From the NCBI GenBank assembly GCA_017632935.1, contig JAGBQJ010000039.1:1-64000 (forward strand): a stretch of 64,000 nt of DNA, written 5' to 3'. A program made the translations under genes and the position numbers. Origin of the DNA: Bacteroidales bacterium (GTDB lineage Bacteria; Bacteroidota; Bacteroidia; Bacteroidales; F082). Positions 1 through 8,039 of the stretch are shown one piece after another (position 1 is the stretch's first letter; the number at the start of each line of letters is the position of its first letter). The notes under the pieces are model-generated. The model worked only from the letters and a program-made list of their open reading frames with translations. It searched no databases and was not told the DNA's origin.

Positions 1-59
1 AAAAGCAGTTTAATCGTATCATATTCAAGTCTTTTTTTCATAACGAGGATGGAGAGGTA

Positions 60-827
60 TTATTGCCTCGACTGATATTCCGACGGCGACATCCCTGTGT
101 GTGCCTTGAAGTATTTGCGGAAAGTGAATTGTTCAGGGAAACCCAATTCATCAGCCACTTGCTTGACCATGATTTTAGGTTGGCGCAGAAGATTCTTCGC
201 CTGGTTGATGGTCACCATATTGATCCAATCCATCGGCGTGTAGCCCGTTTCTTGCTTCACGATATCAGAAAGATGGCGAGGGGTGATGGCTTGTTTTTCA
301 GCGTAATAGTTGACCGTCCGATGCTGTTTGTACTCTTGGTTGAGCGAGAGCAAGAAGGTCATCAGGATTTGCCGCTTGTGCGAAACGGATTGCGGCTTGT
401 CTTGCAACTGCGCGCTAATCAGAAAGGCAAACTCCAACAAGGTTTCTTGTTTGAGCAAGTCAATGGCTGTCGACAACAGTTTGCTTCGCATGGGATGTTG
501 TAGTTCAAGTAATTGCTTCTCTTTGGCACTGATTTCCTCCACGCGTTGCACGAAAAAGGTCTTCCGCTCTTGGTCCAAAAGGAGGTATGGCGTGATGTTA
601 ATGATTTGTTGTGCCGTAGGCGGGTTTTGGGAGAAGATGGAGTAGATGTTTTCCAAGTCGTCGTGCAGAACAACGGATGTGTAATCGTTGCTTCGGCTCA
701 GTTCGAGCATCGGAAACAGCGGCGAATGAATCATCATCATGCCTGGACGAATGGCACACCGCCCCTTGACGGTCATCTTCTCCATCGTTCCAGCTGTGCA
801 TAACTCCAAACCGACTTGCGTTTCCAT
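60..827 (-). CDS. AraC-family transcriptional regulator
   Basis: Cytoplasmic DNA-binding regulator of 255 residues. The last 90 or so residues form the double helix-turn-helix AraC/XylS domain, with recognisable pieces ITPRHLSDIVKQETGYTP, VKQVADELGFPEQFTFRKYF and a GMSPSEYQ end. The N-terminal part (about 1-150) resembles the ligand-sensing half of this family, but I cannot name its ligand. I chose the ATG at 827 because the upstream extension to 926 reads like untranslated sequence; METQVGLE is a plausible N-terminus. It is transcribed away from the two HXXEE membrane-protein genes, so it may control them; that is inference from position only. Confidence 0.9.
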   Translation of the reverse strand: METQVGLELCTAGTMEKMTVKGRCAIRPGMMMIHSPLFPMLELSRSNDYTSVVLHDDLENIYSIFSQNPPTAQQIINITPYLLLDQERKTFFVQRVEEISAKEKQLLELQHPMRSKLLSTAIDLLKQETLLEFAFLISAQLQDKPQSVSHKRQILMTFLLSLNQEYKQHRTVNYYAEKQAITPRHLSDIVKQETGYTPMDWINMVTINQAKNLLRQPKIMVKQVADELGFPEQFTFRKYFKAHTGMSPSEYQSRQ

Positions 828-1000
828 CTTGATTGTTGTTTGAAAAACGGTACAAAGGTGTAAAATTCTCCAACAAAAAGCAAGTTTTCGGGCAAGAAAG
901 CTTAGATTTGTGTAAAAATTGCTCAATAATGCCTACTTTTTACTCTTTCGCGTGTGTAGTGAAAGCCGTTATTTTGCATTCAATTTCAAAAGTGTATGAT

Positions 1001-1639
1001 ATGACAAGGTTGTTCAAAAAATTTGTGAACCATTGGTACGATTGTTCAATCTATTTGGCAGGTTTTGTGGCATTGCTAACCATCTTTCTGCCGTTCACGC
1101 TCACCCAAAAGATGCTCTTGGCCTCCATAGTGTTTCTCTTTCTGCATTTTTATGAGGAGTTTGGTTGGCCGGGTGGATTTGCCTACATGGGCGTCAAAGT
1201 GCTGCTTGGCAAGGATGAAAAAGACCAACTCAAATGGAACTGCAACAACCTCAGTTCGATGTATGGCAACTGGGGGTTTTTGCTGCTCATCTATGTACTG
1301 CCACTTTGTTTCCCTAACTTAAAGGTGTTGACCTTGGCTGCTATGATGTTCAATTTTGCCGAACTGTTCATGCACCTGATTGCTTTCAATGTGCGGCTGA
1401 AACAATGGTACAACCCCGGCTTGGTGACTGCCGTCTTTGGGCTGACCCCGATTTCCATTTATTATTTCACTTCGGTGTTTGATGCCAGCCTGTTTGCTTG
1501 GTATTATTATGTGCTGGCCGTCGTGTGGTTTGTGTTCATCTTCTGGCTTTGTTTCCGCTCACCCATCTATTGGGGCTTGGGCAAAAAGGAGGGCTATACG
1601 TTTACCGAGCAGTCGGCATTTGGGTTCTTTAAGCATTGA
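1001..1639 (+). CDS. HXXEE-motif integral membrane protein (first of a tandem pair)
   Basis: Polytopic membrane protein of 212 residues with about five or six hydrophobic segments. It carries the family signature HFYEE, followed by FGWPGGF, near residue 50; this matches the HXXEE family of unknown function. The ATG at 1001 follows a near-consensus -7 box (TTATTTTG, 969-976). The next gene starts 23 bp downstream and has the same signature, so the two look like an ancient tandem duplication in one operon. The function is unknown; the conserved His and Glu residues suggest a metal or catalytic site within the membrane, which is inference. Confidence 0.8.
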   Translation: MTRLFKKFVNHWYDCSIYLAGFVALLTIFLPFTLTQKMLLASIVFLFLHFYEEFGWPGGFAYMGVKVLLGKDEKDQLKWNCNNLSSMYGNWGFLLLIYVLPLCFPNLKVLTLAAMMFNFAELFMHLIAFNVRLKQWYNPGLVTAVFGLTPISIYYFTSVFDASLFAWYYYVLAVVWFVFIFWLCFRSPIYWGLGKKEGYTFTEQSAFGFFKH

Positions 1640-1662
1640 TTTTGTCAAACCATCAAAACAAT

Positions 1663-2286
1663 ATGACCATGTGGAAATTCATGAAACACTATGCGCTGGA
1701 AATCTACACTGTGATTGCCATGCTGCTCATTACCTTGGTGGTCATCTTCATCCCTGAATTGACCACCATCCAAAAGTTTGTGGTCTTTATGAGCTTTATC
1801 TTCATCCTGCATGAATGGGAAGAGGGGAGGTATCCAGGTGGTTTTCTTGACCTGATCACCCAACTACTTCAACGCAACATCGACGATGAGACGAAACGCG
1901 CCAGTCGTTTGGTGACGGCAGTGCTCATCTTTGTGTTGACCATCGTGCCATTCTTCTTCGGCGATGCCTATCCGATGTTTGCGGTCGCAGTGTCCACTTT
2001 CTGCATCTTCGAGGGTTTCATCCATATTGCTGGCATCCGTATTTTCAGACTGAAGAAATTCTATACACCGGGCATGGTAACGGCAGAGATTGAGGCCATT
2101 ACGGGCATTGCACTTATTGTCTATTTAGCCGTCAATCACCTTGGTGCATGGTACGACTATGTTTGCGGCCCATTCATCTTCCTCGCTTGCTTTGCCTGCA
2201 TGCAGCGAACCTTGATGTCGATGGTCGGCGGCTTGCATTACAGTGACATGCCGAAGCTCATCAAGGCGCAGTTGCGGAAGAAGTGA
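1663..2286 (+). CDS. HXXEE-motif integral membrane protein (second of a tandem pair)
   Basis: Membrane protein of 207 residues, with several hydrophobic helices and the signature HEWEE followed by GRYPGGF, the same pattern as its upstream neighbour. I used the ATG at 1663; an in-frame TTG at 1636 would overlap the preceding gene and is less likely. It probably shares a transcript with the first HXXEE gene. It ends 2 bp before the stop of the convergent metallo-hydrolase gene, leaving no room for a separate terminator. Function unknown. Confidence 0.78.
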   Translation: MTMWKFMKHYALEIYTVIAMLLITLVVIFIPELTTIQKFVVFMSFIFILHEWEEGRYPGGFLDLITQLLQRNIDDETKRASRLVTAVLIFVLTIVPFFFGDAYPMFAVAVSTFCIFEGFIHIAGIRIFRLKKFYTPGMVTAEIEAITGIALIVYLAVNHLGAWYDYVCGPFIFLACFACMQRTLMSMVGGLHYSDMPKLIKAQLRKK

Positions 2287-2288
2287 TT

Positions 2289-3314
2289 CTAATTATGCGA
2301 CCTTGTTGCATCAAGCCATAATGCCTCACCAATCTTACATGCAAACAGTTGAAGTCCATATTGTTCCGCCGCTTTACGCTCGTTTTCCCTTGGCTCGTAC
2401 CATGGATGGTTCGAGAGGCAAAACTTGGAGTGGTGGACGGTGACGAAACGCTGGGCTCCAAGTTCGGCAACGACTTTCCCCAATTGATCGGGCATGGTGT
2501 GGATCTGGCTCCAGTTGGCATCGTACTGGCCGTTCTCCATGATGGCGAGGTCAATGTCGGGAAACCGTTCCCCGAAGCGCTTGAAGCGACTGCTGTAGCC
2601 GCCATCGCCCGAGAAAAAGACCTTCCTCGTCGTCGACACCATCAGCCATGAGGCTGGCATCGTCTTGGCTTTCCAAAAACCGCGTCCCGAAAGGTGCTGG
2701 GTGGGCAGACAATGGAAGGTCAATCCGTCGGAGGTGGCATTTTCATACCAGTCCAACTCAATGAGTTGCTGCTTATCGTAGCCCCAGTATTCAAAATTCT
2801 CGCCTACGCCCAAGGGGCACACCACCTTCTTCACTCGGTCTTTCAGCTCGGTGACCGTCTTGTAATCCAAATGGTCCCAATGGTCGTGCGAGATGAGGAG
2901 AAAGTCGATTTCCTTGGGCATGTCCTTAGGTTTGTAAATGTCCGTCCCAGGAAAGGCCCGATTGACGAAGGAAACAGGCGAGCCTTTGTAGAACACAGGG
3001 TCGGCGAGGATGGTCTTCCCGTCCAAGCGAAGCAAAAAGGAGCTGTGCCCGAACCATAGGTAGAAGTCGCCTGATTCAGGCAAACGGTTCAAGTCGGTCT
3101 TGACAACGGGGACCTCACCCAGTTTTGGGATTCTGTTCTTCGGCTTTTTTCCAAAGACGAACTTCACAAGATTCTTCAGCATTCCATCTTGACCTGTAAA
3201 CAAGGTGGTCGCTTCCTCATTTTGGAACTTGTCGTTCACAAAATGAGGCGACTTCCTGATGCGTTCTTGGCGTTCGCCCCGCGCTGTCCGTCCAAATTGC
3301 TTGATGAGGTCCAC
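2289..3314 (-). CDS. MBL-fold metallo-hydrolase (NAPE-PLD/UlaG-like)
   Basis: Metal-dependent hydrolase of 341 residues in the metallo-beta-lactamase superfamily. The sequence shows FGHSSFLLRLDGKTILADPVF near residue 90 in two adjoining pieces, then the zinc-binding motif HDHWDHLD around 145, a later GDGGY (the usual metal-ligand Asp) and a C-terminal HH. This arrangement matches proteins related to N-acyl-phosphatidylethanolamine phospholipase D. The start appears to be GTG at 3314, 8 bp after the previous stop; the N-terminus (DLIKQFGRTARGER) fits the family and no ATG lies nearby. It is the last gene of a compact minus-strand run from 6802. The substrate is not predictable. Confidence 0.85.
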   Translation of the reverse strand: MDLIKQFGRTARGERQERIRKSPHFVNDKFQNEEATTLFTGQDGMLKNLVKFVFGKKPKNRIPKLGEVPVVKTDLNRLPESGDFYLWFGHSSFLLRLDGKTILADPVFYKGSPVSFVNRAFPGTDIYKPKDMPKEIDFLLISHDHWDHLDYKTVTELKDRVKKVVCPLGVGENFEYWGYDKQQLIELDWYENATSDGLTFHCLPTQHLSGRGFWKAKTMPASWLMVSTTRKVFFSGDGGYSSRFKRFGERFPDIDLAIMENGQYDANWSQIHTMPDQLGKVVAELGAQRFVTVHHSKFCLSNHPWYEPRENERKAAEQYGLQLFACKIGEALWLDATRSHN

Positions 3315-3322
3315 GCCGTTGG

Positions 3323-3886
3323 TTACTTCAGTTTCAAGCCGTCCTTGAAGGCCTCGCCGACGCGCTTCGAGACTTGATAATAGCCGTGCGTGTAGGGGTC
3401 GAAAGTGATGGCTTGCAGGGCTTCCACATCCACTTTGCCGTCCTTCATCTTGTCGGCCTCGACGGAGGTCTGTAGTACCTTGCCGATGACGCCAAGGCCC
3501 GTGTCATCGCTTTGGTATTCAACAAATTCACACTCCATAGCGATAGGCAGCTCGTTGATGATGGGAGCATCAACCAATGAGGATTTGGTCGCGGTGAGAC
3601 CACTCTTGGCGAATTTGTCCTTTTCGGTCTTGCCCGACACGACGCCGAAATAGTCGGCCTCCACCACATGGGCGGCATCGGCGATATGGACGACAAAACC
3701 CTTGCGTTGCTTGATGTTTTCCACGGTCTTGTGGGTTTCGGTCAGGTTGAGGGCCACGCGGTCGCGGTCGAGCATGGTGCCCCAAGCGGCGTTCATCACG
3801 TCGATGGTGCCATCTTCGTTATAGGTGGCCACGAGCAAAACGGGCATTGGGAAAATGGCTTCGGTTACTTTAATGGGTTGTTTCAT
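3323..3886 (-). CDS. Flavin reductase family protein (FMN-binding)
   Basis: Cytoplasmic 187-residue protein of the flavin reductase-like, FMN-binding split-barrel family. Typical family features are the early PMPVLLVAT strand, NAAWGTMLD, and the LTETHKT...GFVVHIAD segment. Such proteins reduce or bind FMN, or act as NAD(P)H-dependent oxidoreductases. It lies between an exported hypothetical protein and the metallo-hydrolase, with gaps of 25 and 8 bp. A second, lipoprotein-type flavin reductase is present at 31768-32376. The start ATG at 3886 is unambiguous. Confidence 0.85.
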   Translation of the reverse strand: MKQPIKVTEAIFPMPVLLVATYNEDGTIDVMNAAWGTMLDRDRVALNLTETHKTVENIKQRKGFVVHIADAAHVVEADYFGVVSGKTEKDKFAKSGLTATKSSLVDAPIINELPIAMECEFVEYQSDDTGLGVIGKVLQTSVEADKMKDGKVDVEALQAITFDPYTHGYYQVSKRVGEAFKDGLKLK

Positions 3887-3911
3887 AATAAATTGATAAT
3901 TGAATTTGATA

Positions 3912-4511
3912 CTATTTCAAAGAAGGTCTTAATTCTATCTCAAAAATGCTGCGTTCCACGATGCGGTAATGGGGGTGATAGGCTTCGTTGTAACGGCGGC
4001 TGTGGTGCACGGCTTGGTTGTTTCGGGCGGCTTCGTTCAGCAAGAGGAGGTCGGTCTCAAAGCCTTCGATTTCTATCTTGTTGGCTTGGATGACGTTGAC
4101 GATGGTTCCCCATTCTTCCAACCAATTGATAGTCGGTTCCTGCCTTGAATTGGCACTTCTGATCAAGGCATCCAAGAGTTGCTCGGCAGTAATCAGGCCA
4201 TTGGCAATGGCGGAGAGATATACGCGGACATAATCGCCTTGGCTGCTTGTAGGCTCGAAGTATGGAGATTGGTTTTCTCCCATTTCCGATAGTTCTTTCA
4301 TCAGATAGCGTCGCGCCGAAGCCGTGTCACTGATGATATGGCCCGGACCGAAATGCTCTTGGTAGAAACTCTTGTAGATGTCCTGCAAGGTGGATTCAGG
4401 GTAGGTCGCTATTTGCCTCTCGATGGCCGAACGCACTGCTACCGTGTCGATGGATTGCCCGAAGAGGTTGAACGAACAGGCCAAGGCTAATATCAGTATA
4501 AGCTTTCTCAT
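3912..4511 (-). CDS. Conserved exported protein of unknown function
   Basis: A 199-residue protein that begins with a cleavable signal peptide (RKLILILALACSFNLFG, then QSID). The mature part is alpha-helical and polar, with FYQEHFGPGHII and a GDYVRVYLSAIANGLIT segment. I do not recognise a characterised family, although proteins of this size with an EHFGPGH motif occur in Bacteroidales. The ATG at 4511 overlaps the stop codon of the FMN reductase gene (TGATG), which points to translational coupling. A GTG one codon upstream is also possible. The product is probably periplasmic. Confidence 0.65.
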   Translation of the reverse strand: MRKLILILALACSFNLFGQSIDTVAVRSAIERQIATYPESTLQDIYKSFYQEHFGPGHIISDTASARRYLMKELSEMGENQSPYFEPTSSQGDYVRVYLSAIANGLITAEQLLDALIRSANSRQEPTINWLEEWGTIVNVIQANKIEIEGFETDLLLLNEAARNNQAVHHSRRYNEAYHPHYRIVERSIFEIELRPSLK

Positions 4512-5158
4512 CACGCCTTAATGATTGTTTCCGCCATCCGTTTTCCAGCATCGAAGGCCTTTTGCAAGTCCTCTTCCCAGTGCTCGTCGCGATACTTGCG
4601 CTTGACTTCCTCCGAGAATCCTCCCAACTCGAAATTGGCGTAGTTCTTCACTTGGTAGGTGTTGTTGGCAAACAGTTTCTCTGGTTGTCCGAGGGCTTTG
4701 GCGATGCAAGGTTCCATGGTACCGTAGCCATTGCAGTTGCTGCCTCCCACGCCACCGTTTTGCGTCTCCACCAGCACCACGGGCATCCGCTTCGGGGCGG
4801 TGATGCTGTAGTCGTTGTAGGAGAGCCAAGGGAAGGCCAAACGCTCCAAGAAAGCCCGCATCTGGCCAGTAATCTCGCCGAAATAGTTGGGCGAGCCTAA
4901 CACCAAACCATCGGCTTGCGCAATCTCCTCCAAGACAGGAGTCAAGGCATCCTTGAATTTGCACACCTGCGAGGCCTTGCCTTTGATTTTGCAGGCCATG
5001 CACGACATGCAGCCTTTGTAGTCGAGGGCATAGAGGCGAATGGTCTTCACCTCGATTTCTTTGCTGACGGAACCGGCTCCTTCAGCGATTTTCTTGAGCA
5101 TTGAGGCCGTGTTGAAAGTAGCGCGCGGGCCTCCGTCGATGATGATGATCTTTTTCAT
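4511..5158 (-). CDS. NADPH-dependent FMN reductase / iron-sulfur flavoprotein-like
   Basis: A 215-residue flavodoxin-fold protein. It opens with KKIIIIDGGPRATFNTA (the phosphate-binding loop region for FMN) and has GLVLGSPNYFGEITGQMRAFLERL, which is typical of the NADPH-dependent FMN reductase family. A cysteine cluster, CMSCMAC then C nine residues later, sits around residues 50-67 and resembles the compact iron-sulfur motif of archaeal and clostridial iron-sulfur flavoproteins. The cluster is inferred, not proven. It lies inside the seven-gene minus-strand run and is coupled to the downstream exported protein. Confidence 0.85.
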   Translation of the reverse strand: MKKIIIIDGGPRATFNTASMLKKIAEGAGSVSKEIEVKTIRLYALDYKGCMSCMACKIKGKASQVCKFKDALTPVLEEIAQADGLVLGSPNYFGEITGQMRAFLERLAFPWLSYNDYSITAPKRMPVVLVETQNGGVGGSNCNGYGTMEPCIAKALGQPEKLFANNTYQVKNYANFELGGFSEEVKRKYRDEHWEEDLQKAFDAGKRMAETIIKA

Positions 5159-5174
5159 TGTCGTTGTCGTTTTA

Positions 5175-5444
5175 TTATCGTTCGCAAAACGTTACATGTA
5201 CCGTGTCGCCGAAAGTCTTGCCTATCTGTTTCCGGATGTCCTTCCTCACACCGATGATGAAGCATGGCGTTCCCATCTTGACAATCTGACCGTCGTATGG
5301 CACCCCATTAAAGGTGGCATGGACCGCCAACCTACCTTTGCCAAAGATTGCCTTGATGTCGAAAGGCACCTCAACATAAGCGGCATCCATGTCCTCGTTT
5401 TGGATGATGACGGCATCGAATTCGTATTGTTCAGCAGCGGCCAT
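5175..5444 (-). CDS. DUF1905 domain protein (stand-alone)
   Basis: An 89-residue protein that consists of little more than a DUF1905 domain, a small beta-rich fold of unknown function. Visible features are [18 protein letters not shown] and [19 protein letters not shown]. The same domain recurs at 35185-35796, fused behind an MmcQ/YjbR domain. By my count the two copies differ at only about 8 of 81 aligned residues, so this gene is a recent duplicate or the trimmed remains of such a fusion. It lies 16 bp upstream of the FMN reductase gene in the same run. Confidence 0.85.
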   Translation of the reverse strand: MAAAEQYEFDAVIIQNEDMDAAYVEVPFDIKAIFGKGRLAVHATFNGVPYDGQIVKMGTPCFIIGVRKDIRKQIGKTFGDTVHVTFCER

Positions 5445-5469
5445 AAGTAAATTCGTTTAATTCGTTCAA

Positions 5470-6030
5470 TTAACTACGTTGAATCTTCGATTTCGCCGTT
5501 TTGAGGTTTTTCTGATGCGTCTTCAACAACTTCACCGCCTGCCCGTATGGGCTTGAGGTGACGCTCACGAAGTAGGCCGCCATGTCGGTGGTGTAGGTGT
5601 TTTTGTAGTAGCCTTTGGTGAAGAGTTCCTCTTCGGTGAAGCTCTCGGCAAGGCGGAGCATCTCCTCGTGGGTCTCTTGCAGCAGGCGTTTGGCCTCCTC
5701 CAAAGGCATGTTTTGGTGCTTTTCTACCAGCATCTTGTCCATCTCGTGGTAGTTCTTGCGGTACTCGTCCGGCAGGTAGTCACGAGGGTGACCTTCTCGG
5801 ATATTGTTCACAAACTCGCGCATCAACACCTGCCACTCGTAGAGGTGAATCAACAGGTCGCGGAGGCAGCGGTCGTACTGCCAGCGCACACCGCATTTCT
5901 TCGGGTCAGCGGCAAAGTCAAAGGTGGCCGATATGGCTTCCTCGCTCATCTTGGCTATCTGTTCGTTGAGTTTGGCATAGCCGTCGGCCATGGCGGCGAG
6001 CAGCTCTTGTTTGTTGGTGGGATTGGGCAT
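5470..6030 (-). CDS. ClbS/DfsB family four-helix bundle protein
   Basis: A 186-residue all-helical cytoplasmic protein of the ClbS/DfsB (formerly DUF1706) family. The opening PTNKQELLAAMADGYAKL, the DLLIHLYEWQVLM helix and the EELFTKGYYKNTY segment are characteristic. ClbS in E. coli is a cyclopropane hydrolase that protects against colibactin; most relatives have no known role. There is no colibactin-like pathway in the window, so a general detoxification role is the most that can be inferred. The gene belongs to the compact minus-strand run. Confidence 0.88.
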   Translation of the reverse strand: MPNPTNKQELLAAMADGYAKLNEQIAKMSEEAISATFDFAADPKKCGVRWQYDRCLRDLLIHLYEWQVLMREFVNNIREGHPRDYLPDEYRKNYHEMDKMLVEKHQNMPLEEAKRLLQETHEEMLRLAESFTEEELFTKGYYKNTYTTDMAAYFVSVTSSPYGQAVKLLKTHQKNLKTAKSKIQRS

Positions 6031-6097
6031 GTTGTAGGAGTTATATGTGTCGATTGTTGATTACTTCACAGTTGCCTTCATGGTCTCATTGCCTCAT

Positions 6098-6802
6098 TCA
6101 TTTCGTAAACTCCACAATAGCACTCGCCTCGTTTCCAACGGCAAGCGCGATGATGAAGCCGTTTTCTATCTCAAAAAGGGTGGGAGTGAGGCTGTCACCC
6201 AGTTTGGCAGCTACTCGATACTCCACGCGAAGCCCTTTCACCACGAAGTCCTCGGGCAGCATTTCCATCGCCATGCGGATGTAGTTGGCGTTGTTGACAT
6301 GGCGGTTGTAGTCGATGTCGGCACGCATCACCTGGATGGCCGGGAAGGCCTTGCCTCCTTCCTTCGGCAGGATGATGCGGCGGTCTTTGTAGTTCATCTC
6401 CAGCTGCGGTTCGATGAGCAGGGAGTTGGCCACGGCATCGTCCACGCGCTTCAGCTTGCCGTTGGCTTTATCGACAAAGGCACCCATGCTCCAAGTGCGG
6501 TAGCAGGGCTTACCTTCGGCATCATAGATAAAAGTGTTGCGGAAGCCAAACATGGGCTTCATGCCATAGACCGAGGTGGTCACGGTCAGTTCTTCCTTGA
6601 AATCGGGCACGCGCATGATCTCCACCTGCCTTGAGGCCAAGAGTTGCGCCATGTTCTCGCGGGCAAAGTATTCTTTTACCTGTGGCTCGCTGTCGATCCA
6701 CATCTCCGAGCAGTCCTGCATCATCTGAAGGGCGGAAAACAGCTTGAGTTTGCCCTCGCTGTCGCAGGTGCTGGTGGTTACTTTATATTTTAAGCTATAC
6801 AT
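6098..6802 (-). CDS. Acyl-ACP thioesterase
   Basis: A 234-residue hotdog-fold enzyme that releases free fatty acids from acyl-acyl carrier protein. The sequence has the two-hotdog layout of bacterial acyl-ACP thioesterases: LKLFSALQMMQDCSE in the first repeat, FRNTFIYDAEGKPCYRTWSMG in two adjoining strands, and a second repeat with RADIDYNRHVNNANYIRMAM. The Asn-His pair in RHVNNANY is where the catalytic residues lie in plant FatA/FatB. It is the first gene of the seven-gene minus-strand run; the downstream genes have no clear link to fatty acid metabolism. Confidence 0.9.
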   Translation of the reverse strand: MYSLKYKVTTSTCDSEGKLKLFSALQMMQDCSEMWIDSEPQVKEYFARENMAQLLASRQVEIMRVPDFKEELTVTTSVYGMKPMFGFRNTFIYDAEGKPCYRTWSMGAFVDKANGKLKRVDDAVANSLLIEPQLEMNYKDRRIILPKEGGKAFPAIQVMRADIDYNRHVNNANYIRMAMEMLPEDFVVKGLRVEYRVAAKLGDSLTPTLFEIENGFIIALAVGNEASAIVEFTK

Positions 6803-6895
6803 AAATCGTTGATGTTATCCACAATACGTTGCAGTTGCTTAGTGCTGTCGTTGTTTTTCTATTTAACAGTTAAAGCAAAAACTGTTTCAAGTTTT

Positions 6896-7468
6896 TCACA
6901 CCAATTCCATTGTATTGTCTTCGTTAATGTGTCTGACGGTGGCGAGGGAATGATACGTTATATTGTGATCGCGCAAGAACTGGCCGCCACCTGCAAAGCC
7001 TTTTTCCACCAGAAAACCCATACCCACAATCCGGGCACCCGACTGTCGACATAGGTGAATGACACTGCCCGAGGCGTGTCCTTCGGCAAGGAAGTCATCG
7101 ATAAACAGAATATGGTCATCGGCAGTCAGGAAACGTTTGTCGATGCATACCGTGGTGTTATCGCCTCGCGTGAACGACCAAACCCAAGACTTCCATGACT
7201 CGTCCACGGTTTTGGGAACTTTCTTTTTGATAAAGACCACAGGCAAGCCCATGAGATAGCCTGTCATGATCGCCGGTGCAATTCCGGAAGCTTCGATCGT
7301 GACAATCTTGTTGATGCCCTGGTCCTTAAAAAGGCGAGAGAATTCTTCCGCACAATGCATCATCAGTTGTGGGTCAAGCTGATGGTTGAGGAAACTGTTG
7401 ACCAGCACAATGCCCCCCTCTGCTCTGGCACTGCCATCTTTTAATATGCGTTGTTTGAGTTCTTCCAT
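6896..7468 (-). CDS. xpt: Xanthine phosphoribosyltransferase
   Basis: Purine salvage enzyme that converts xanthine and PRPP to XMP. The protein is 190 residues, the normal length for Xpt. It begins MEELKQRILKDGSA and carries LVNSFLNHQLDP, TIEASGIAPAIM and the PRPP-binding loop ILFIDDFLAEGHASG, all characteristic. The frame stays open upstream to 7990, but the ATG at 7468 is the right start: it gives the family length and lies about 40 bp from a perfect minus-strand -7 box (TACTTTTG, 7507-7514). I see no purine riboswitch in the short leader. Confidence 0.93.
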   Translation of the reverse strand: MEELKQRILKDGSARAEGGIVLVNSFLNHQLDPQLMMHCAEEFSRLFKDQGINKIVTIEASGIAPAIMTGYLMGLPVVFIKKKVPKTVDESWKSWVWSFTRGDNTTVCIDKRFLTADDHILFIDDFLAEGHASGSVIHLCRQSGARIVGMGFLVEKGFAGGGQFLRDHNITYHSLATVRHINEDNTMELV

Positions 7469-7506
7469 TGGATTAGTGGTACTTTCTAGTTCGAAGGTTA
7501 TTTTTG

Positions 7507-7514
7507 CAAAAGTA
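7507..7514 (-). promoter_or_regulatory. -7 promoter box of xpt
   Basis: The minus strand reads TACTTTTG, a perfect match to the Bacteroidota TAnnTTTG consensus, about 40 bp upstream of the xpt start codon. Confidence 0.6.
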
Positions 7515-7603
7515 TTGCTTTTTTCCATGGCCTGTAAATTTGTTCGAGAAAAAAACAATAATTCTACCTCTTGTCCGTTATACATAGGAAAAATGGCATC
7601 GCC

Positions 7604-8038
7604 ATGATTGACTTTTTTCGAAAATATGTTTCTGTCGTCGCCCTCATCCTGATGGGTCTGTTCCTTCTTGACCTTACTTGCACGGCTCAAGAGGACATAT
7701 TTGTCATGGAACAAACTGAAATCCAGTCCAGTGTATCGTTCGATGGTGATGAGTTTGATGATGATGAGGATTCGGCTTTCGTGCTCGATGGTCCATCGGA
7801 TGGTTTGCAATGCCGATGTGACCTCTTCCCAGTTACGACAATAGGAGAGGAGCAAAATGAAAATATGTGCTCGGCGGCTTTGCGACTCGGACAGGTAAGG
7901 CGTTATGCCCCAAGGAAAAACTTGGCTGACAGCCATAACTATATCATCACGAAAAACATAAAAGATGGTGCGAACTACGGTTCGGACCATCTTTTTTTAT
8001 CCCATAATTCGATTATTTATCAACTAAAATCTAACTAA
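7604..8038 (+). CDS. Possible small exported protein (doubtful)
   Basis: An open frame of 144 residues. It starts with a convincing signal-peptide-like stretch (DFFRKYVSVVALILMGLFLL, then TCTAQED) followed by an acidic segment (FDGDEFDDDEDSAF). The second half does not look like a folded domain, and the frame runs straight through a strong terminator-like hairpin (7962-7999), which is abnormal for a real gene. No TAnnTTTG box was found upstream. It could be a decayed gene, a leader upstream of the PepSY-like lipoprotein gene, or chance. I do not recognise a family. Confidence 0.25.
   Translation: MIDFFRKYVSVVALILMGLFLLDLTCTAQEDIFVMEQTEIQSSVSFDGDEFDDDEDSAFVLDGPSDGLQCRCDLFPVTTIGEEQNENMCSAALRLGQVRRYAPRKNLADSHNYIITKNIKDGANYGSDHLFLSHNSIIYQLKSN
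7962..7999 (+). terminator. Strong hairpin with T-run upstream of the PepSY-like gene
   Basis: The stem AAGATGGT/ACCATCTT is extended inward by CGAAC/GTTCG, closed by a short loop and followed by seven T residues. This is a textbook intrinsic terminator on the plus strand. It lies 40 bp before the ATG of the next gene, with no promoter box in between, so it might act as an attenuator. Confidence 0.7.
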
Positions 8039-8039
8039 A

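Noticed and set aside
5470-6030. Colibactin resistance locus
   Set aside because: ClbS/DfsB relatives are common without colibactin genes, and no polyketide or peptide synthetase genes are present.
7469-7510. Purine riboswitch before xpt
   Set aside because: The leader between promoter box and start codon is only about 30 nt, too short for the aptamer, and no conserved core is visible.
7469-7990. Upstream in-frame extension of xpt by 174 codons
   Set aside because: It would make Xpt twice its normal size; the ATG at 7468 gives the family length and lies just behind a perfect promoter box.
7962-7999. Possible tRNA because of GGTTCGGACC
   Set aside because: The sequence folds as one long hairpin with a T-run; there is no acceptor stem, anticodon arm or CCA context.
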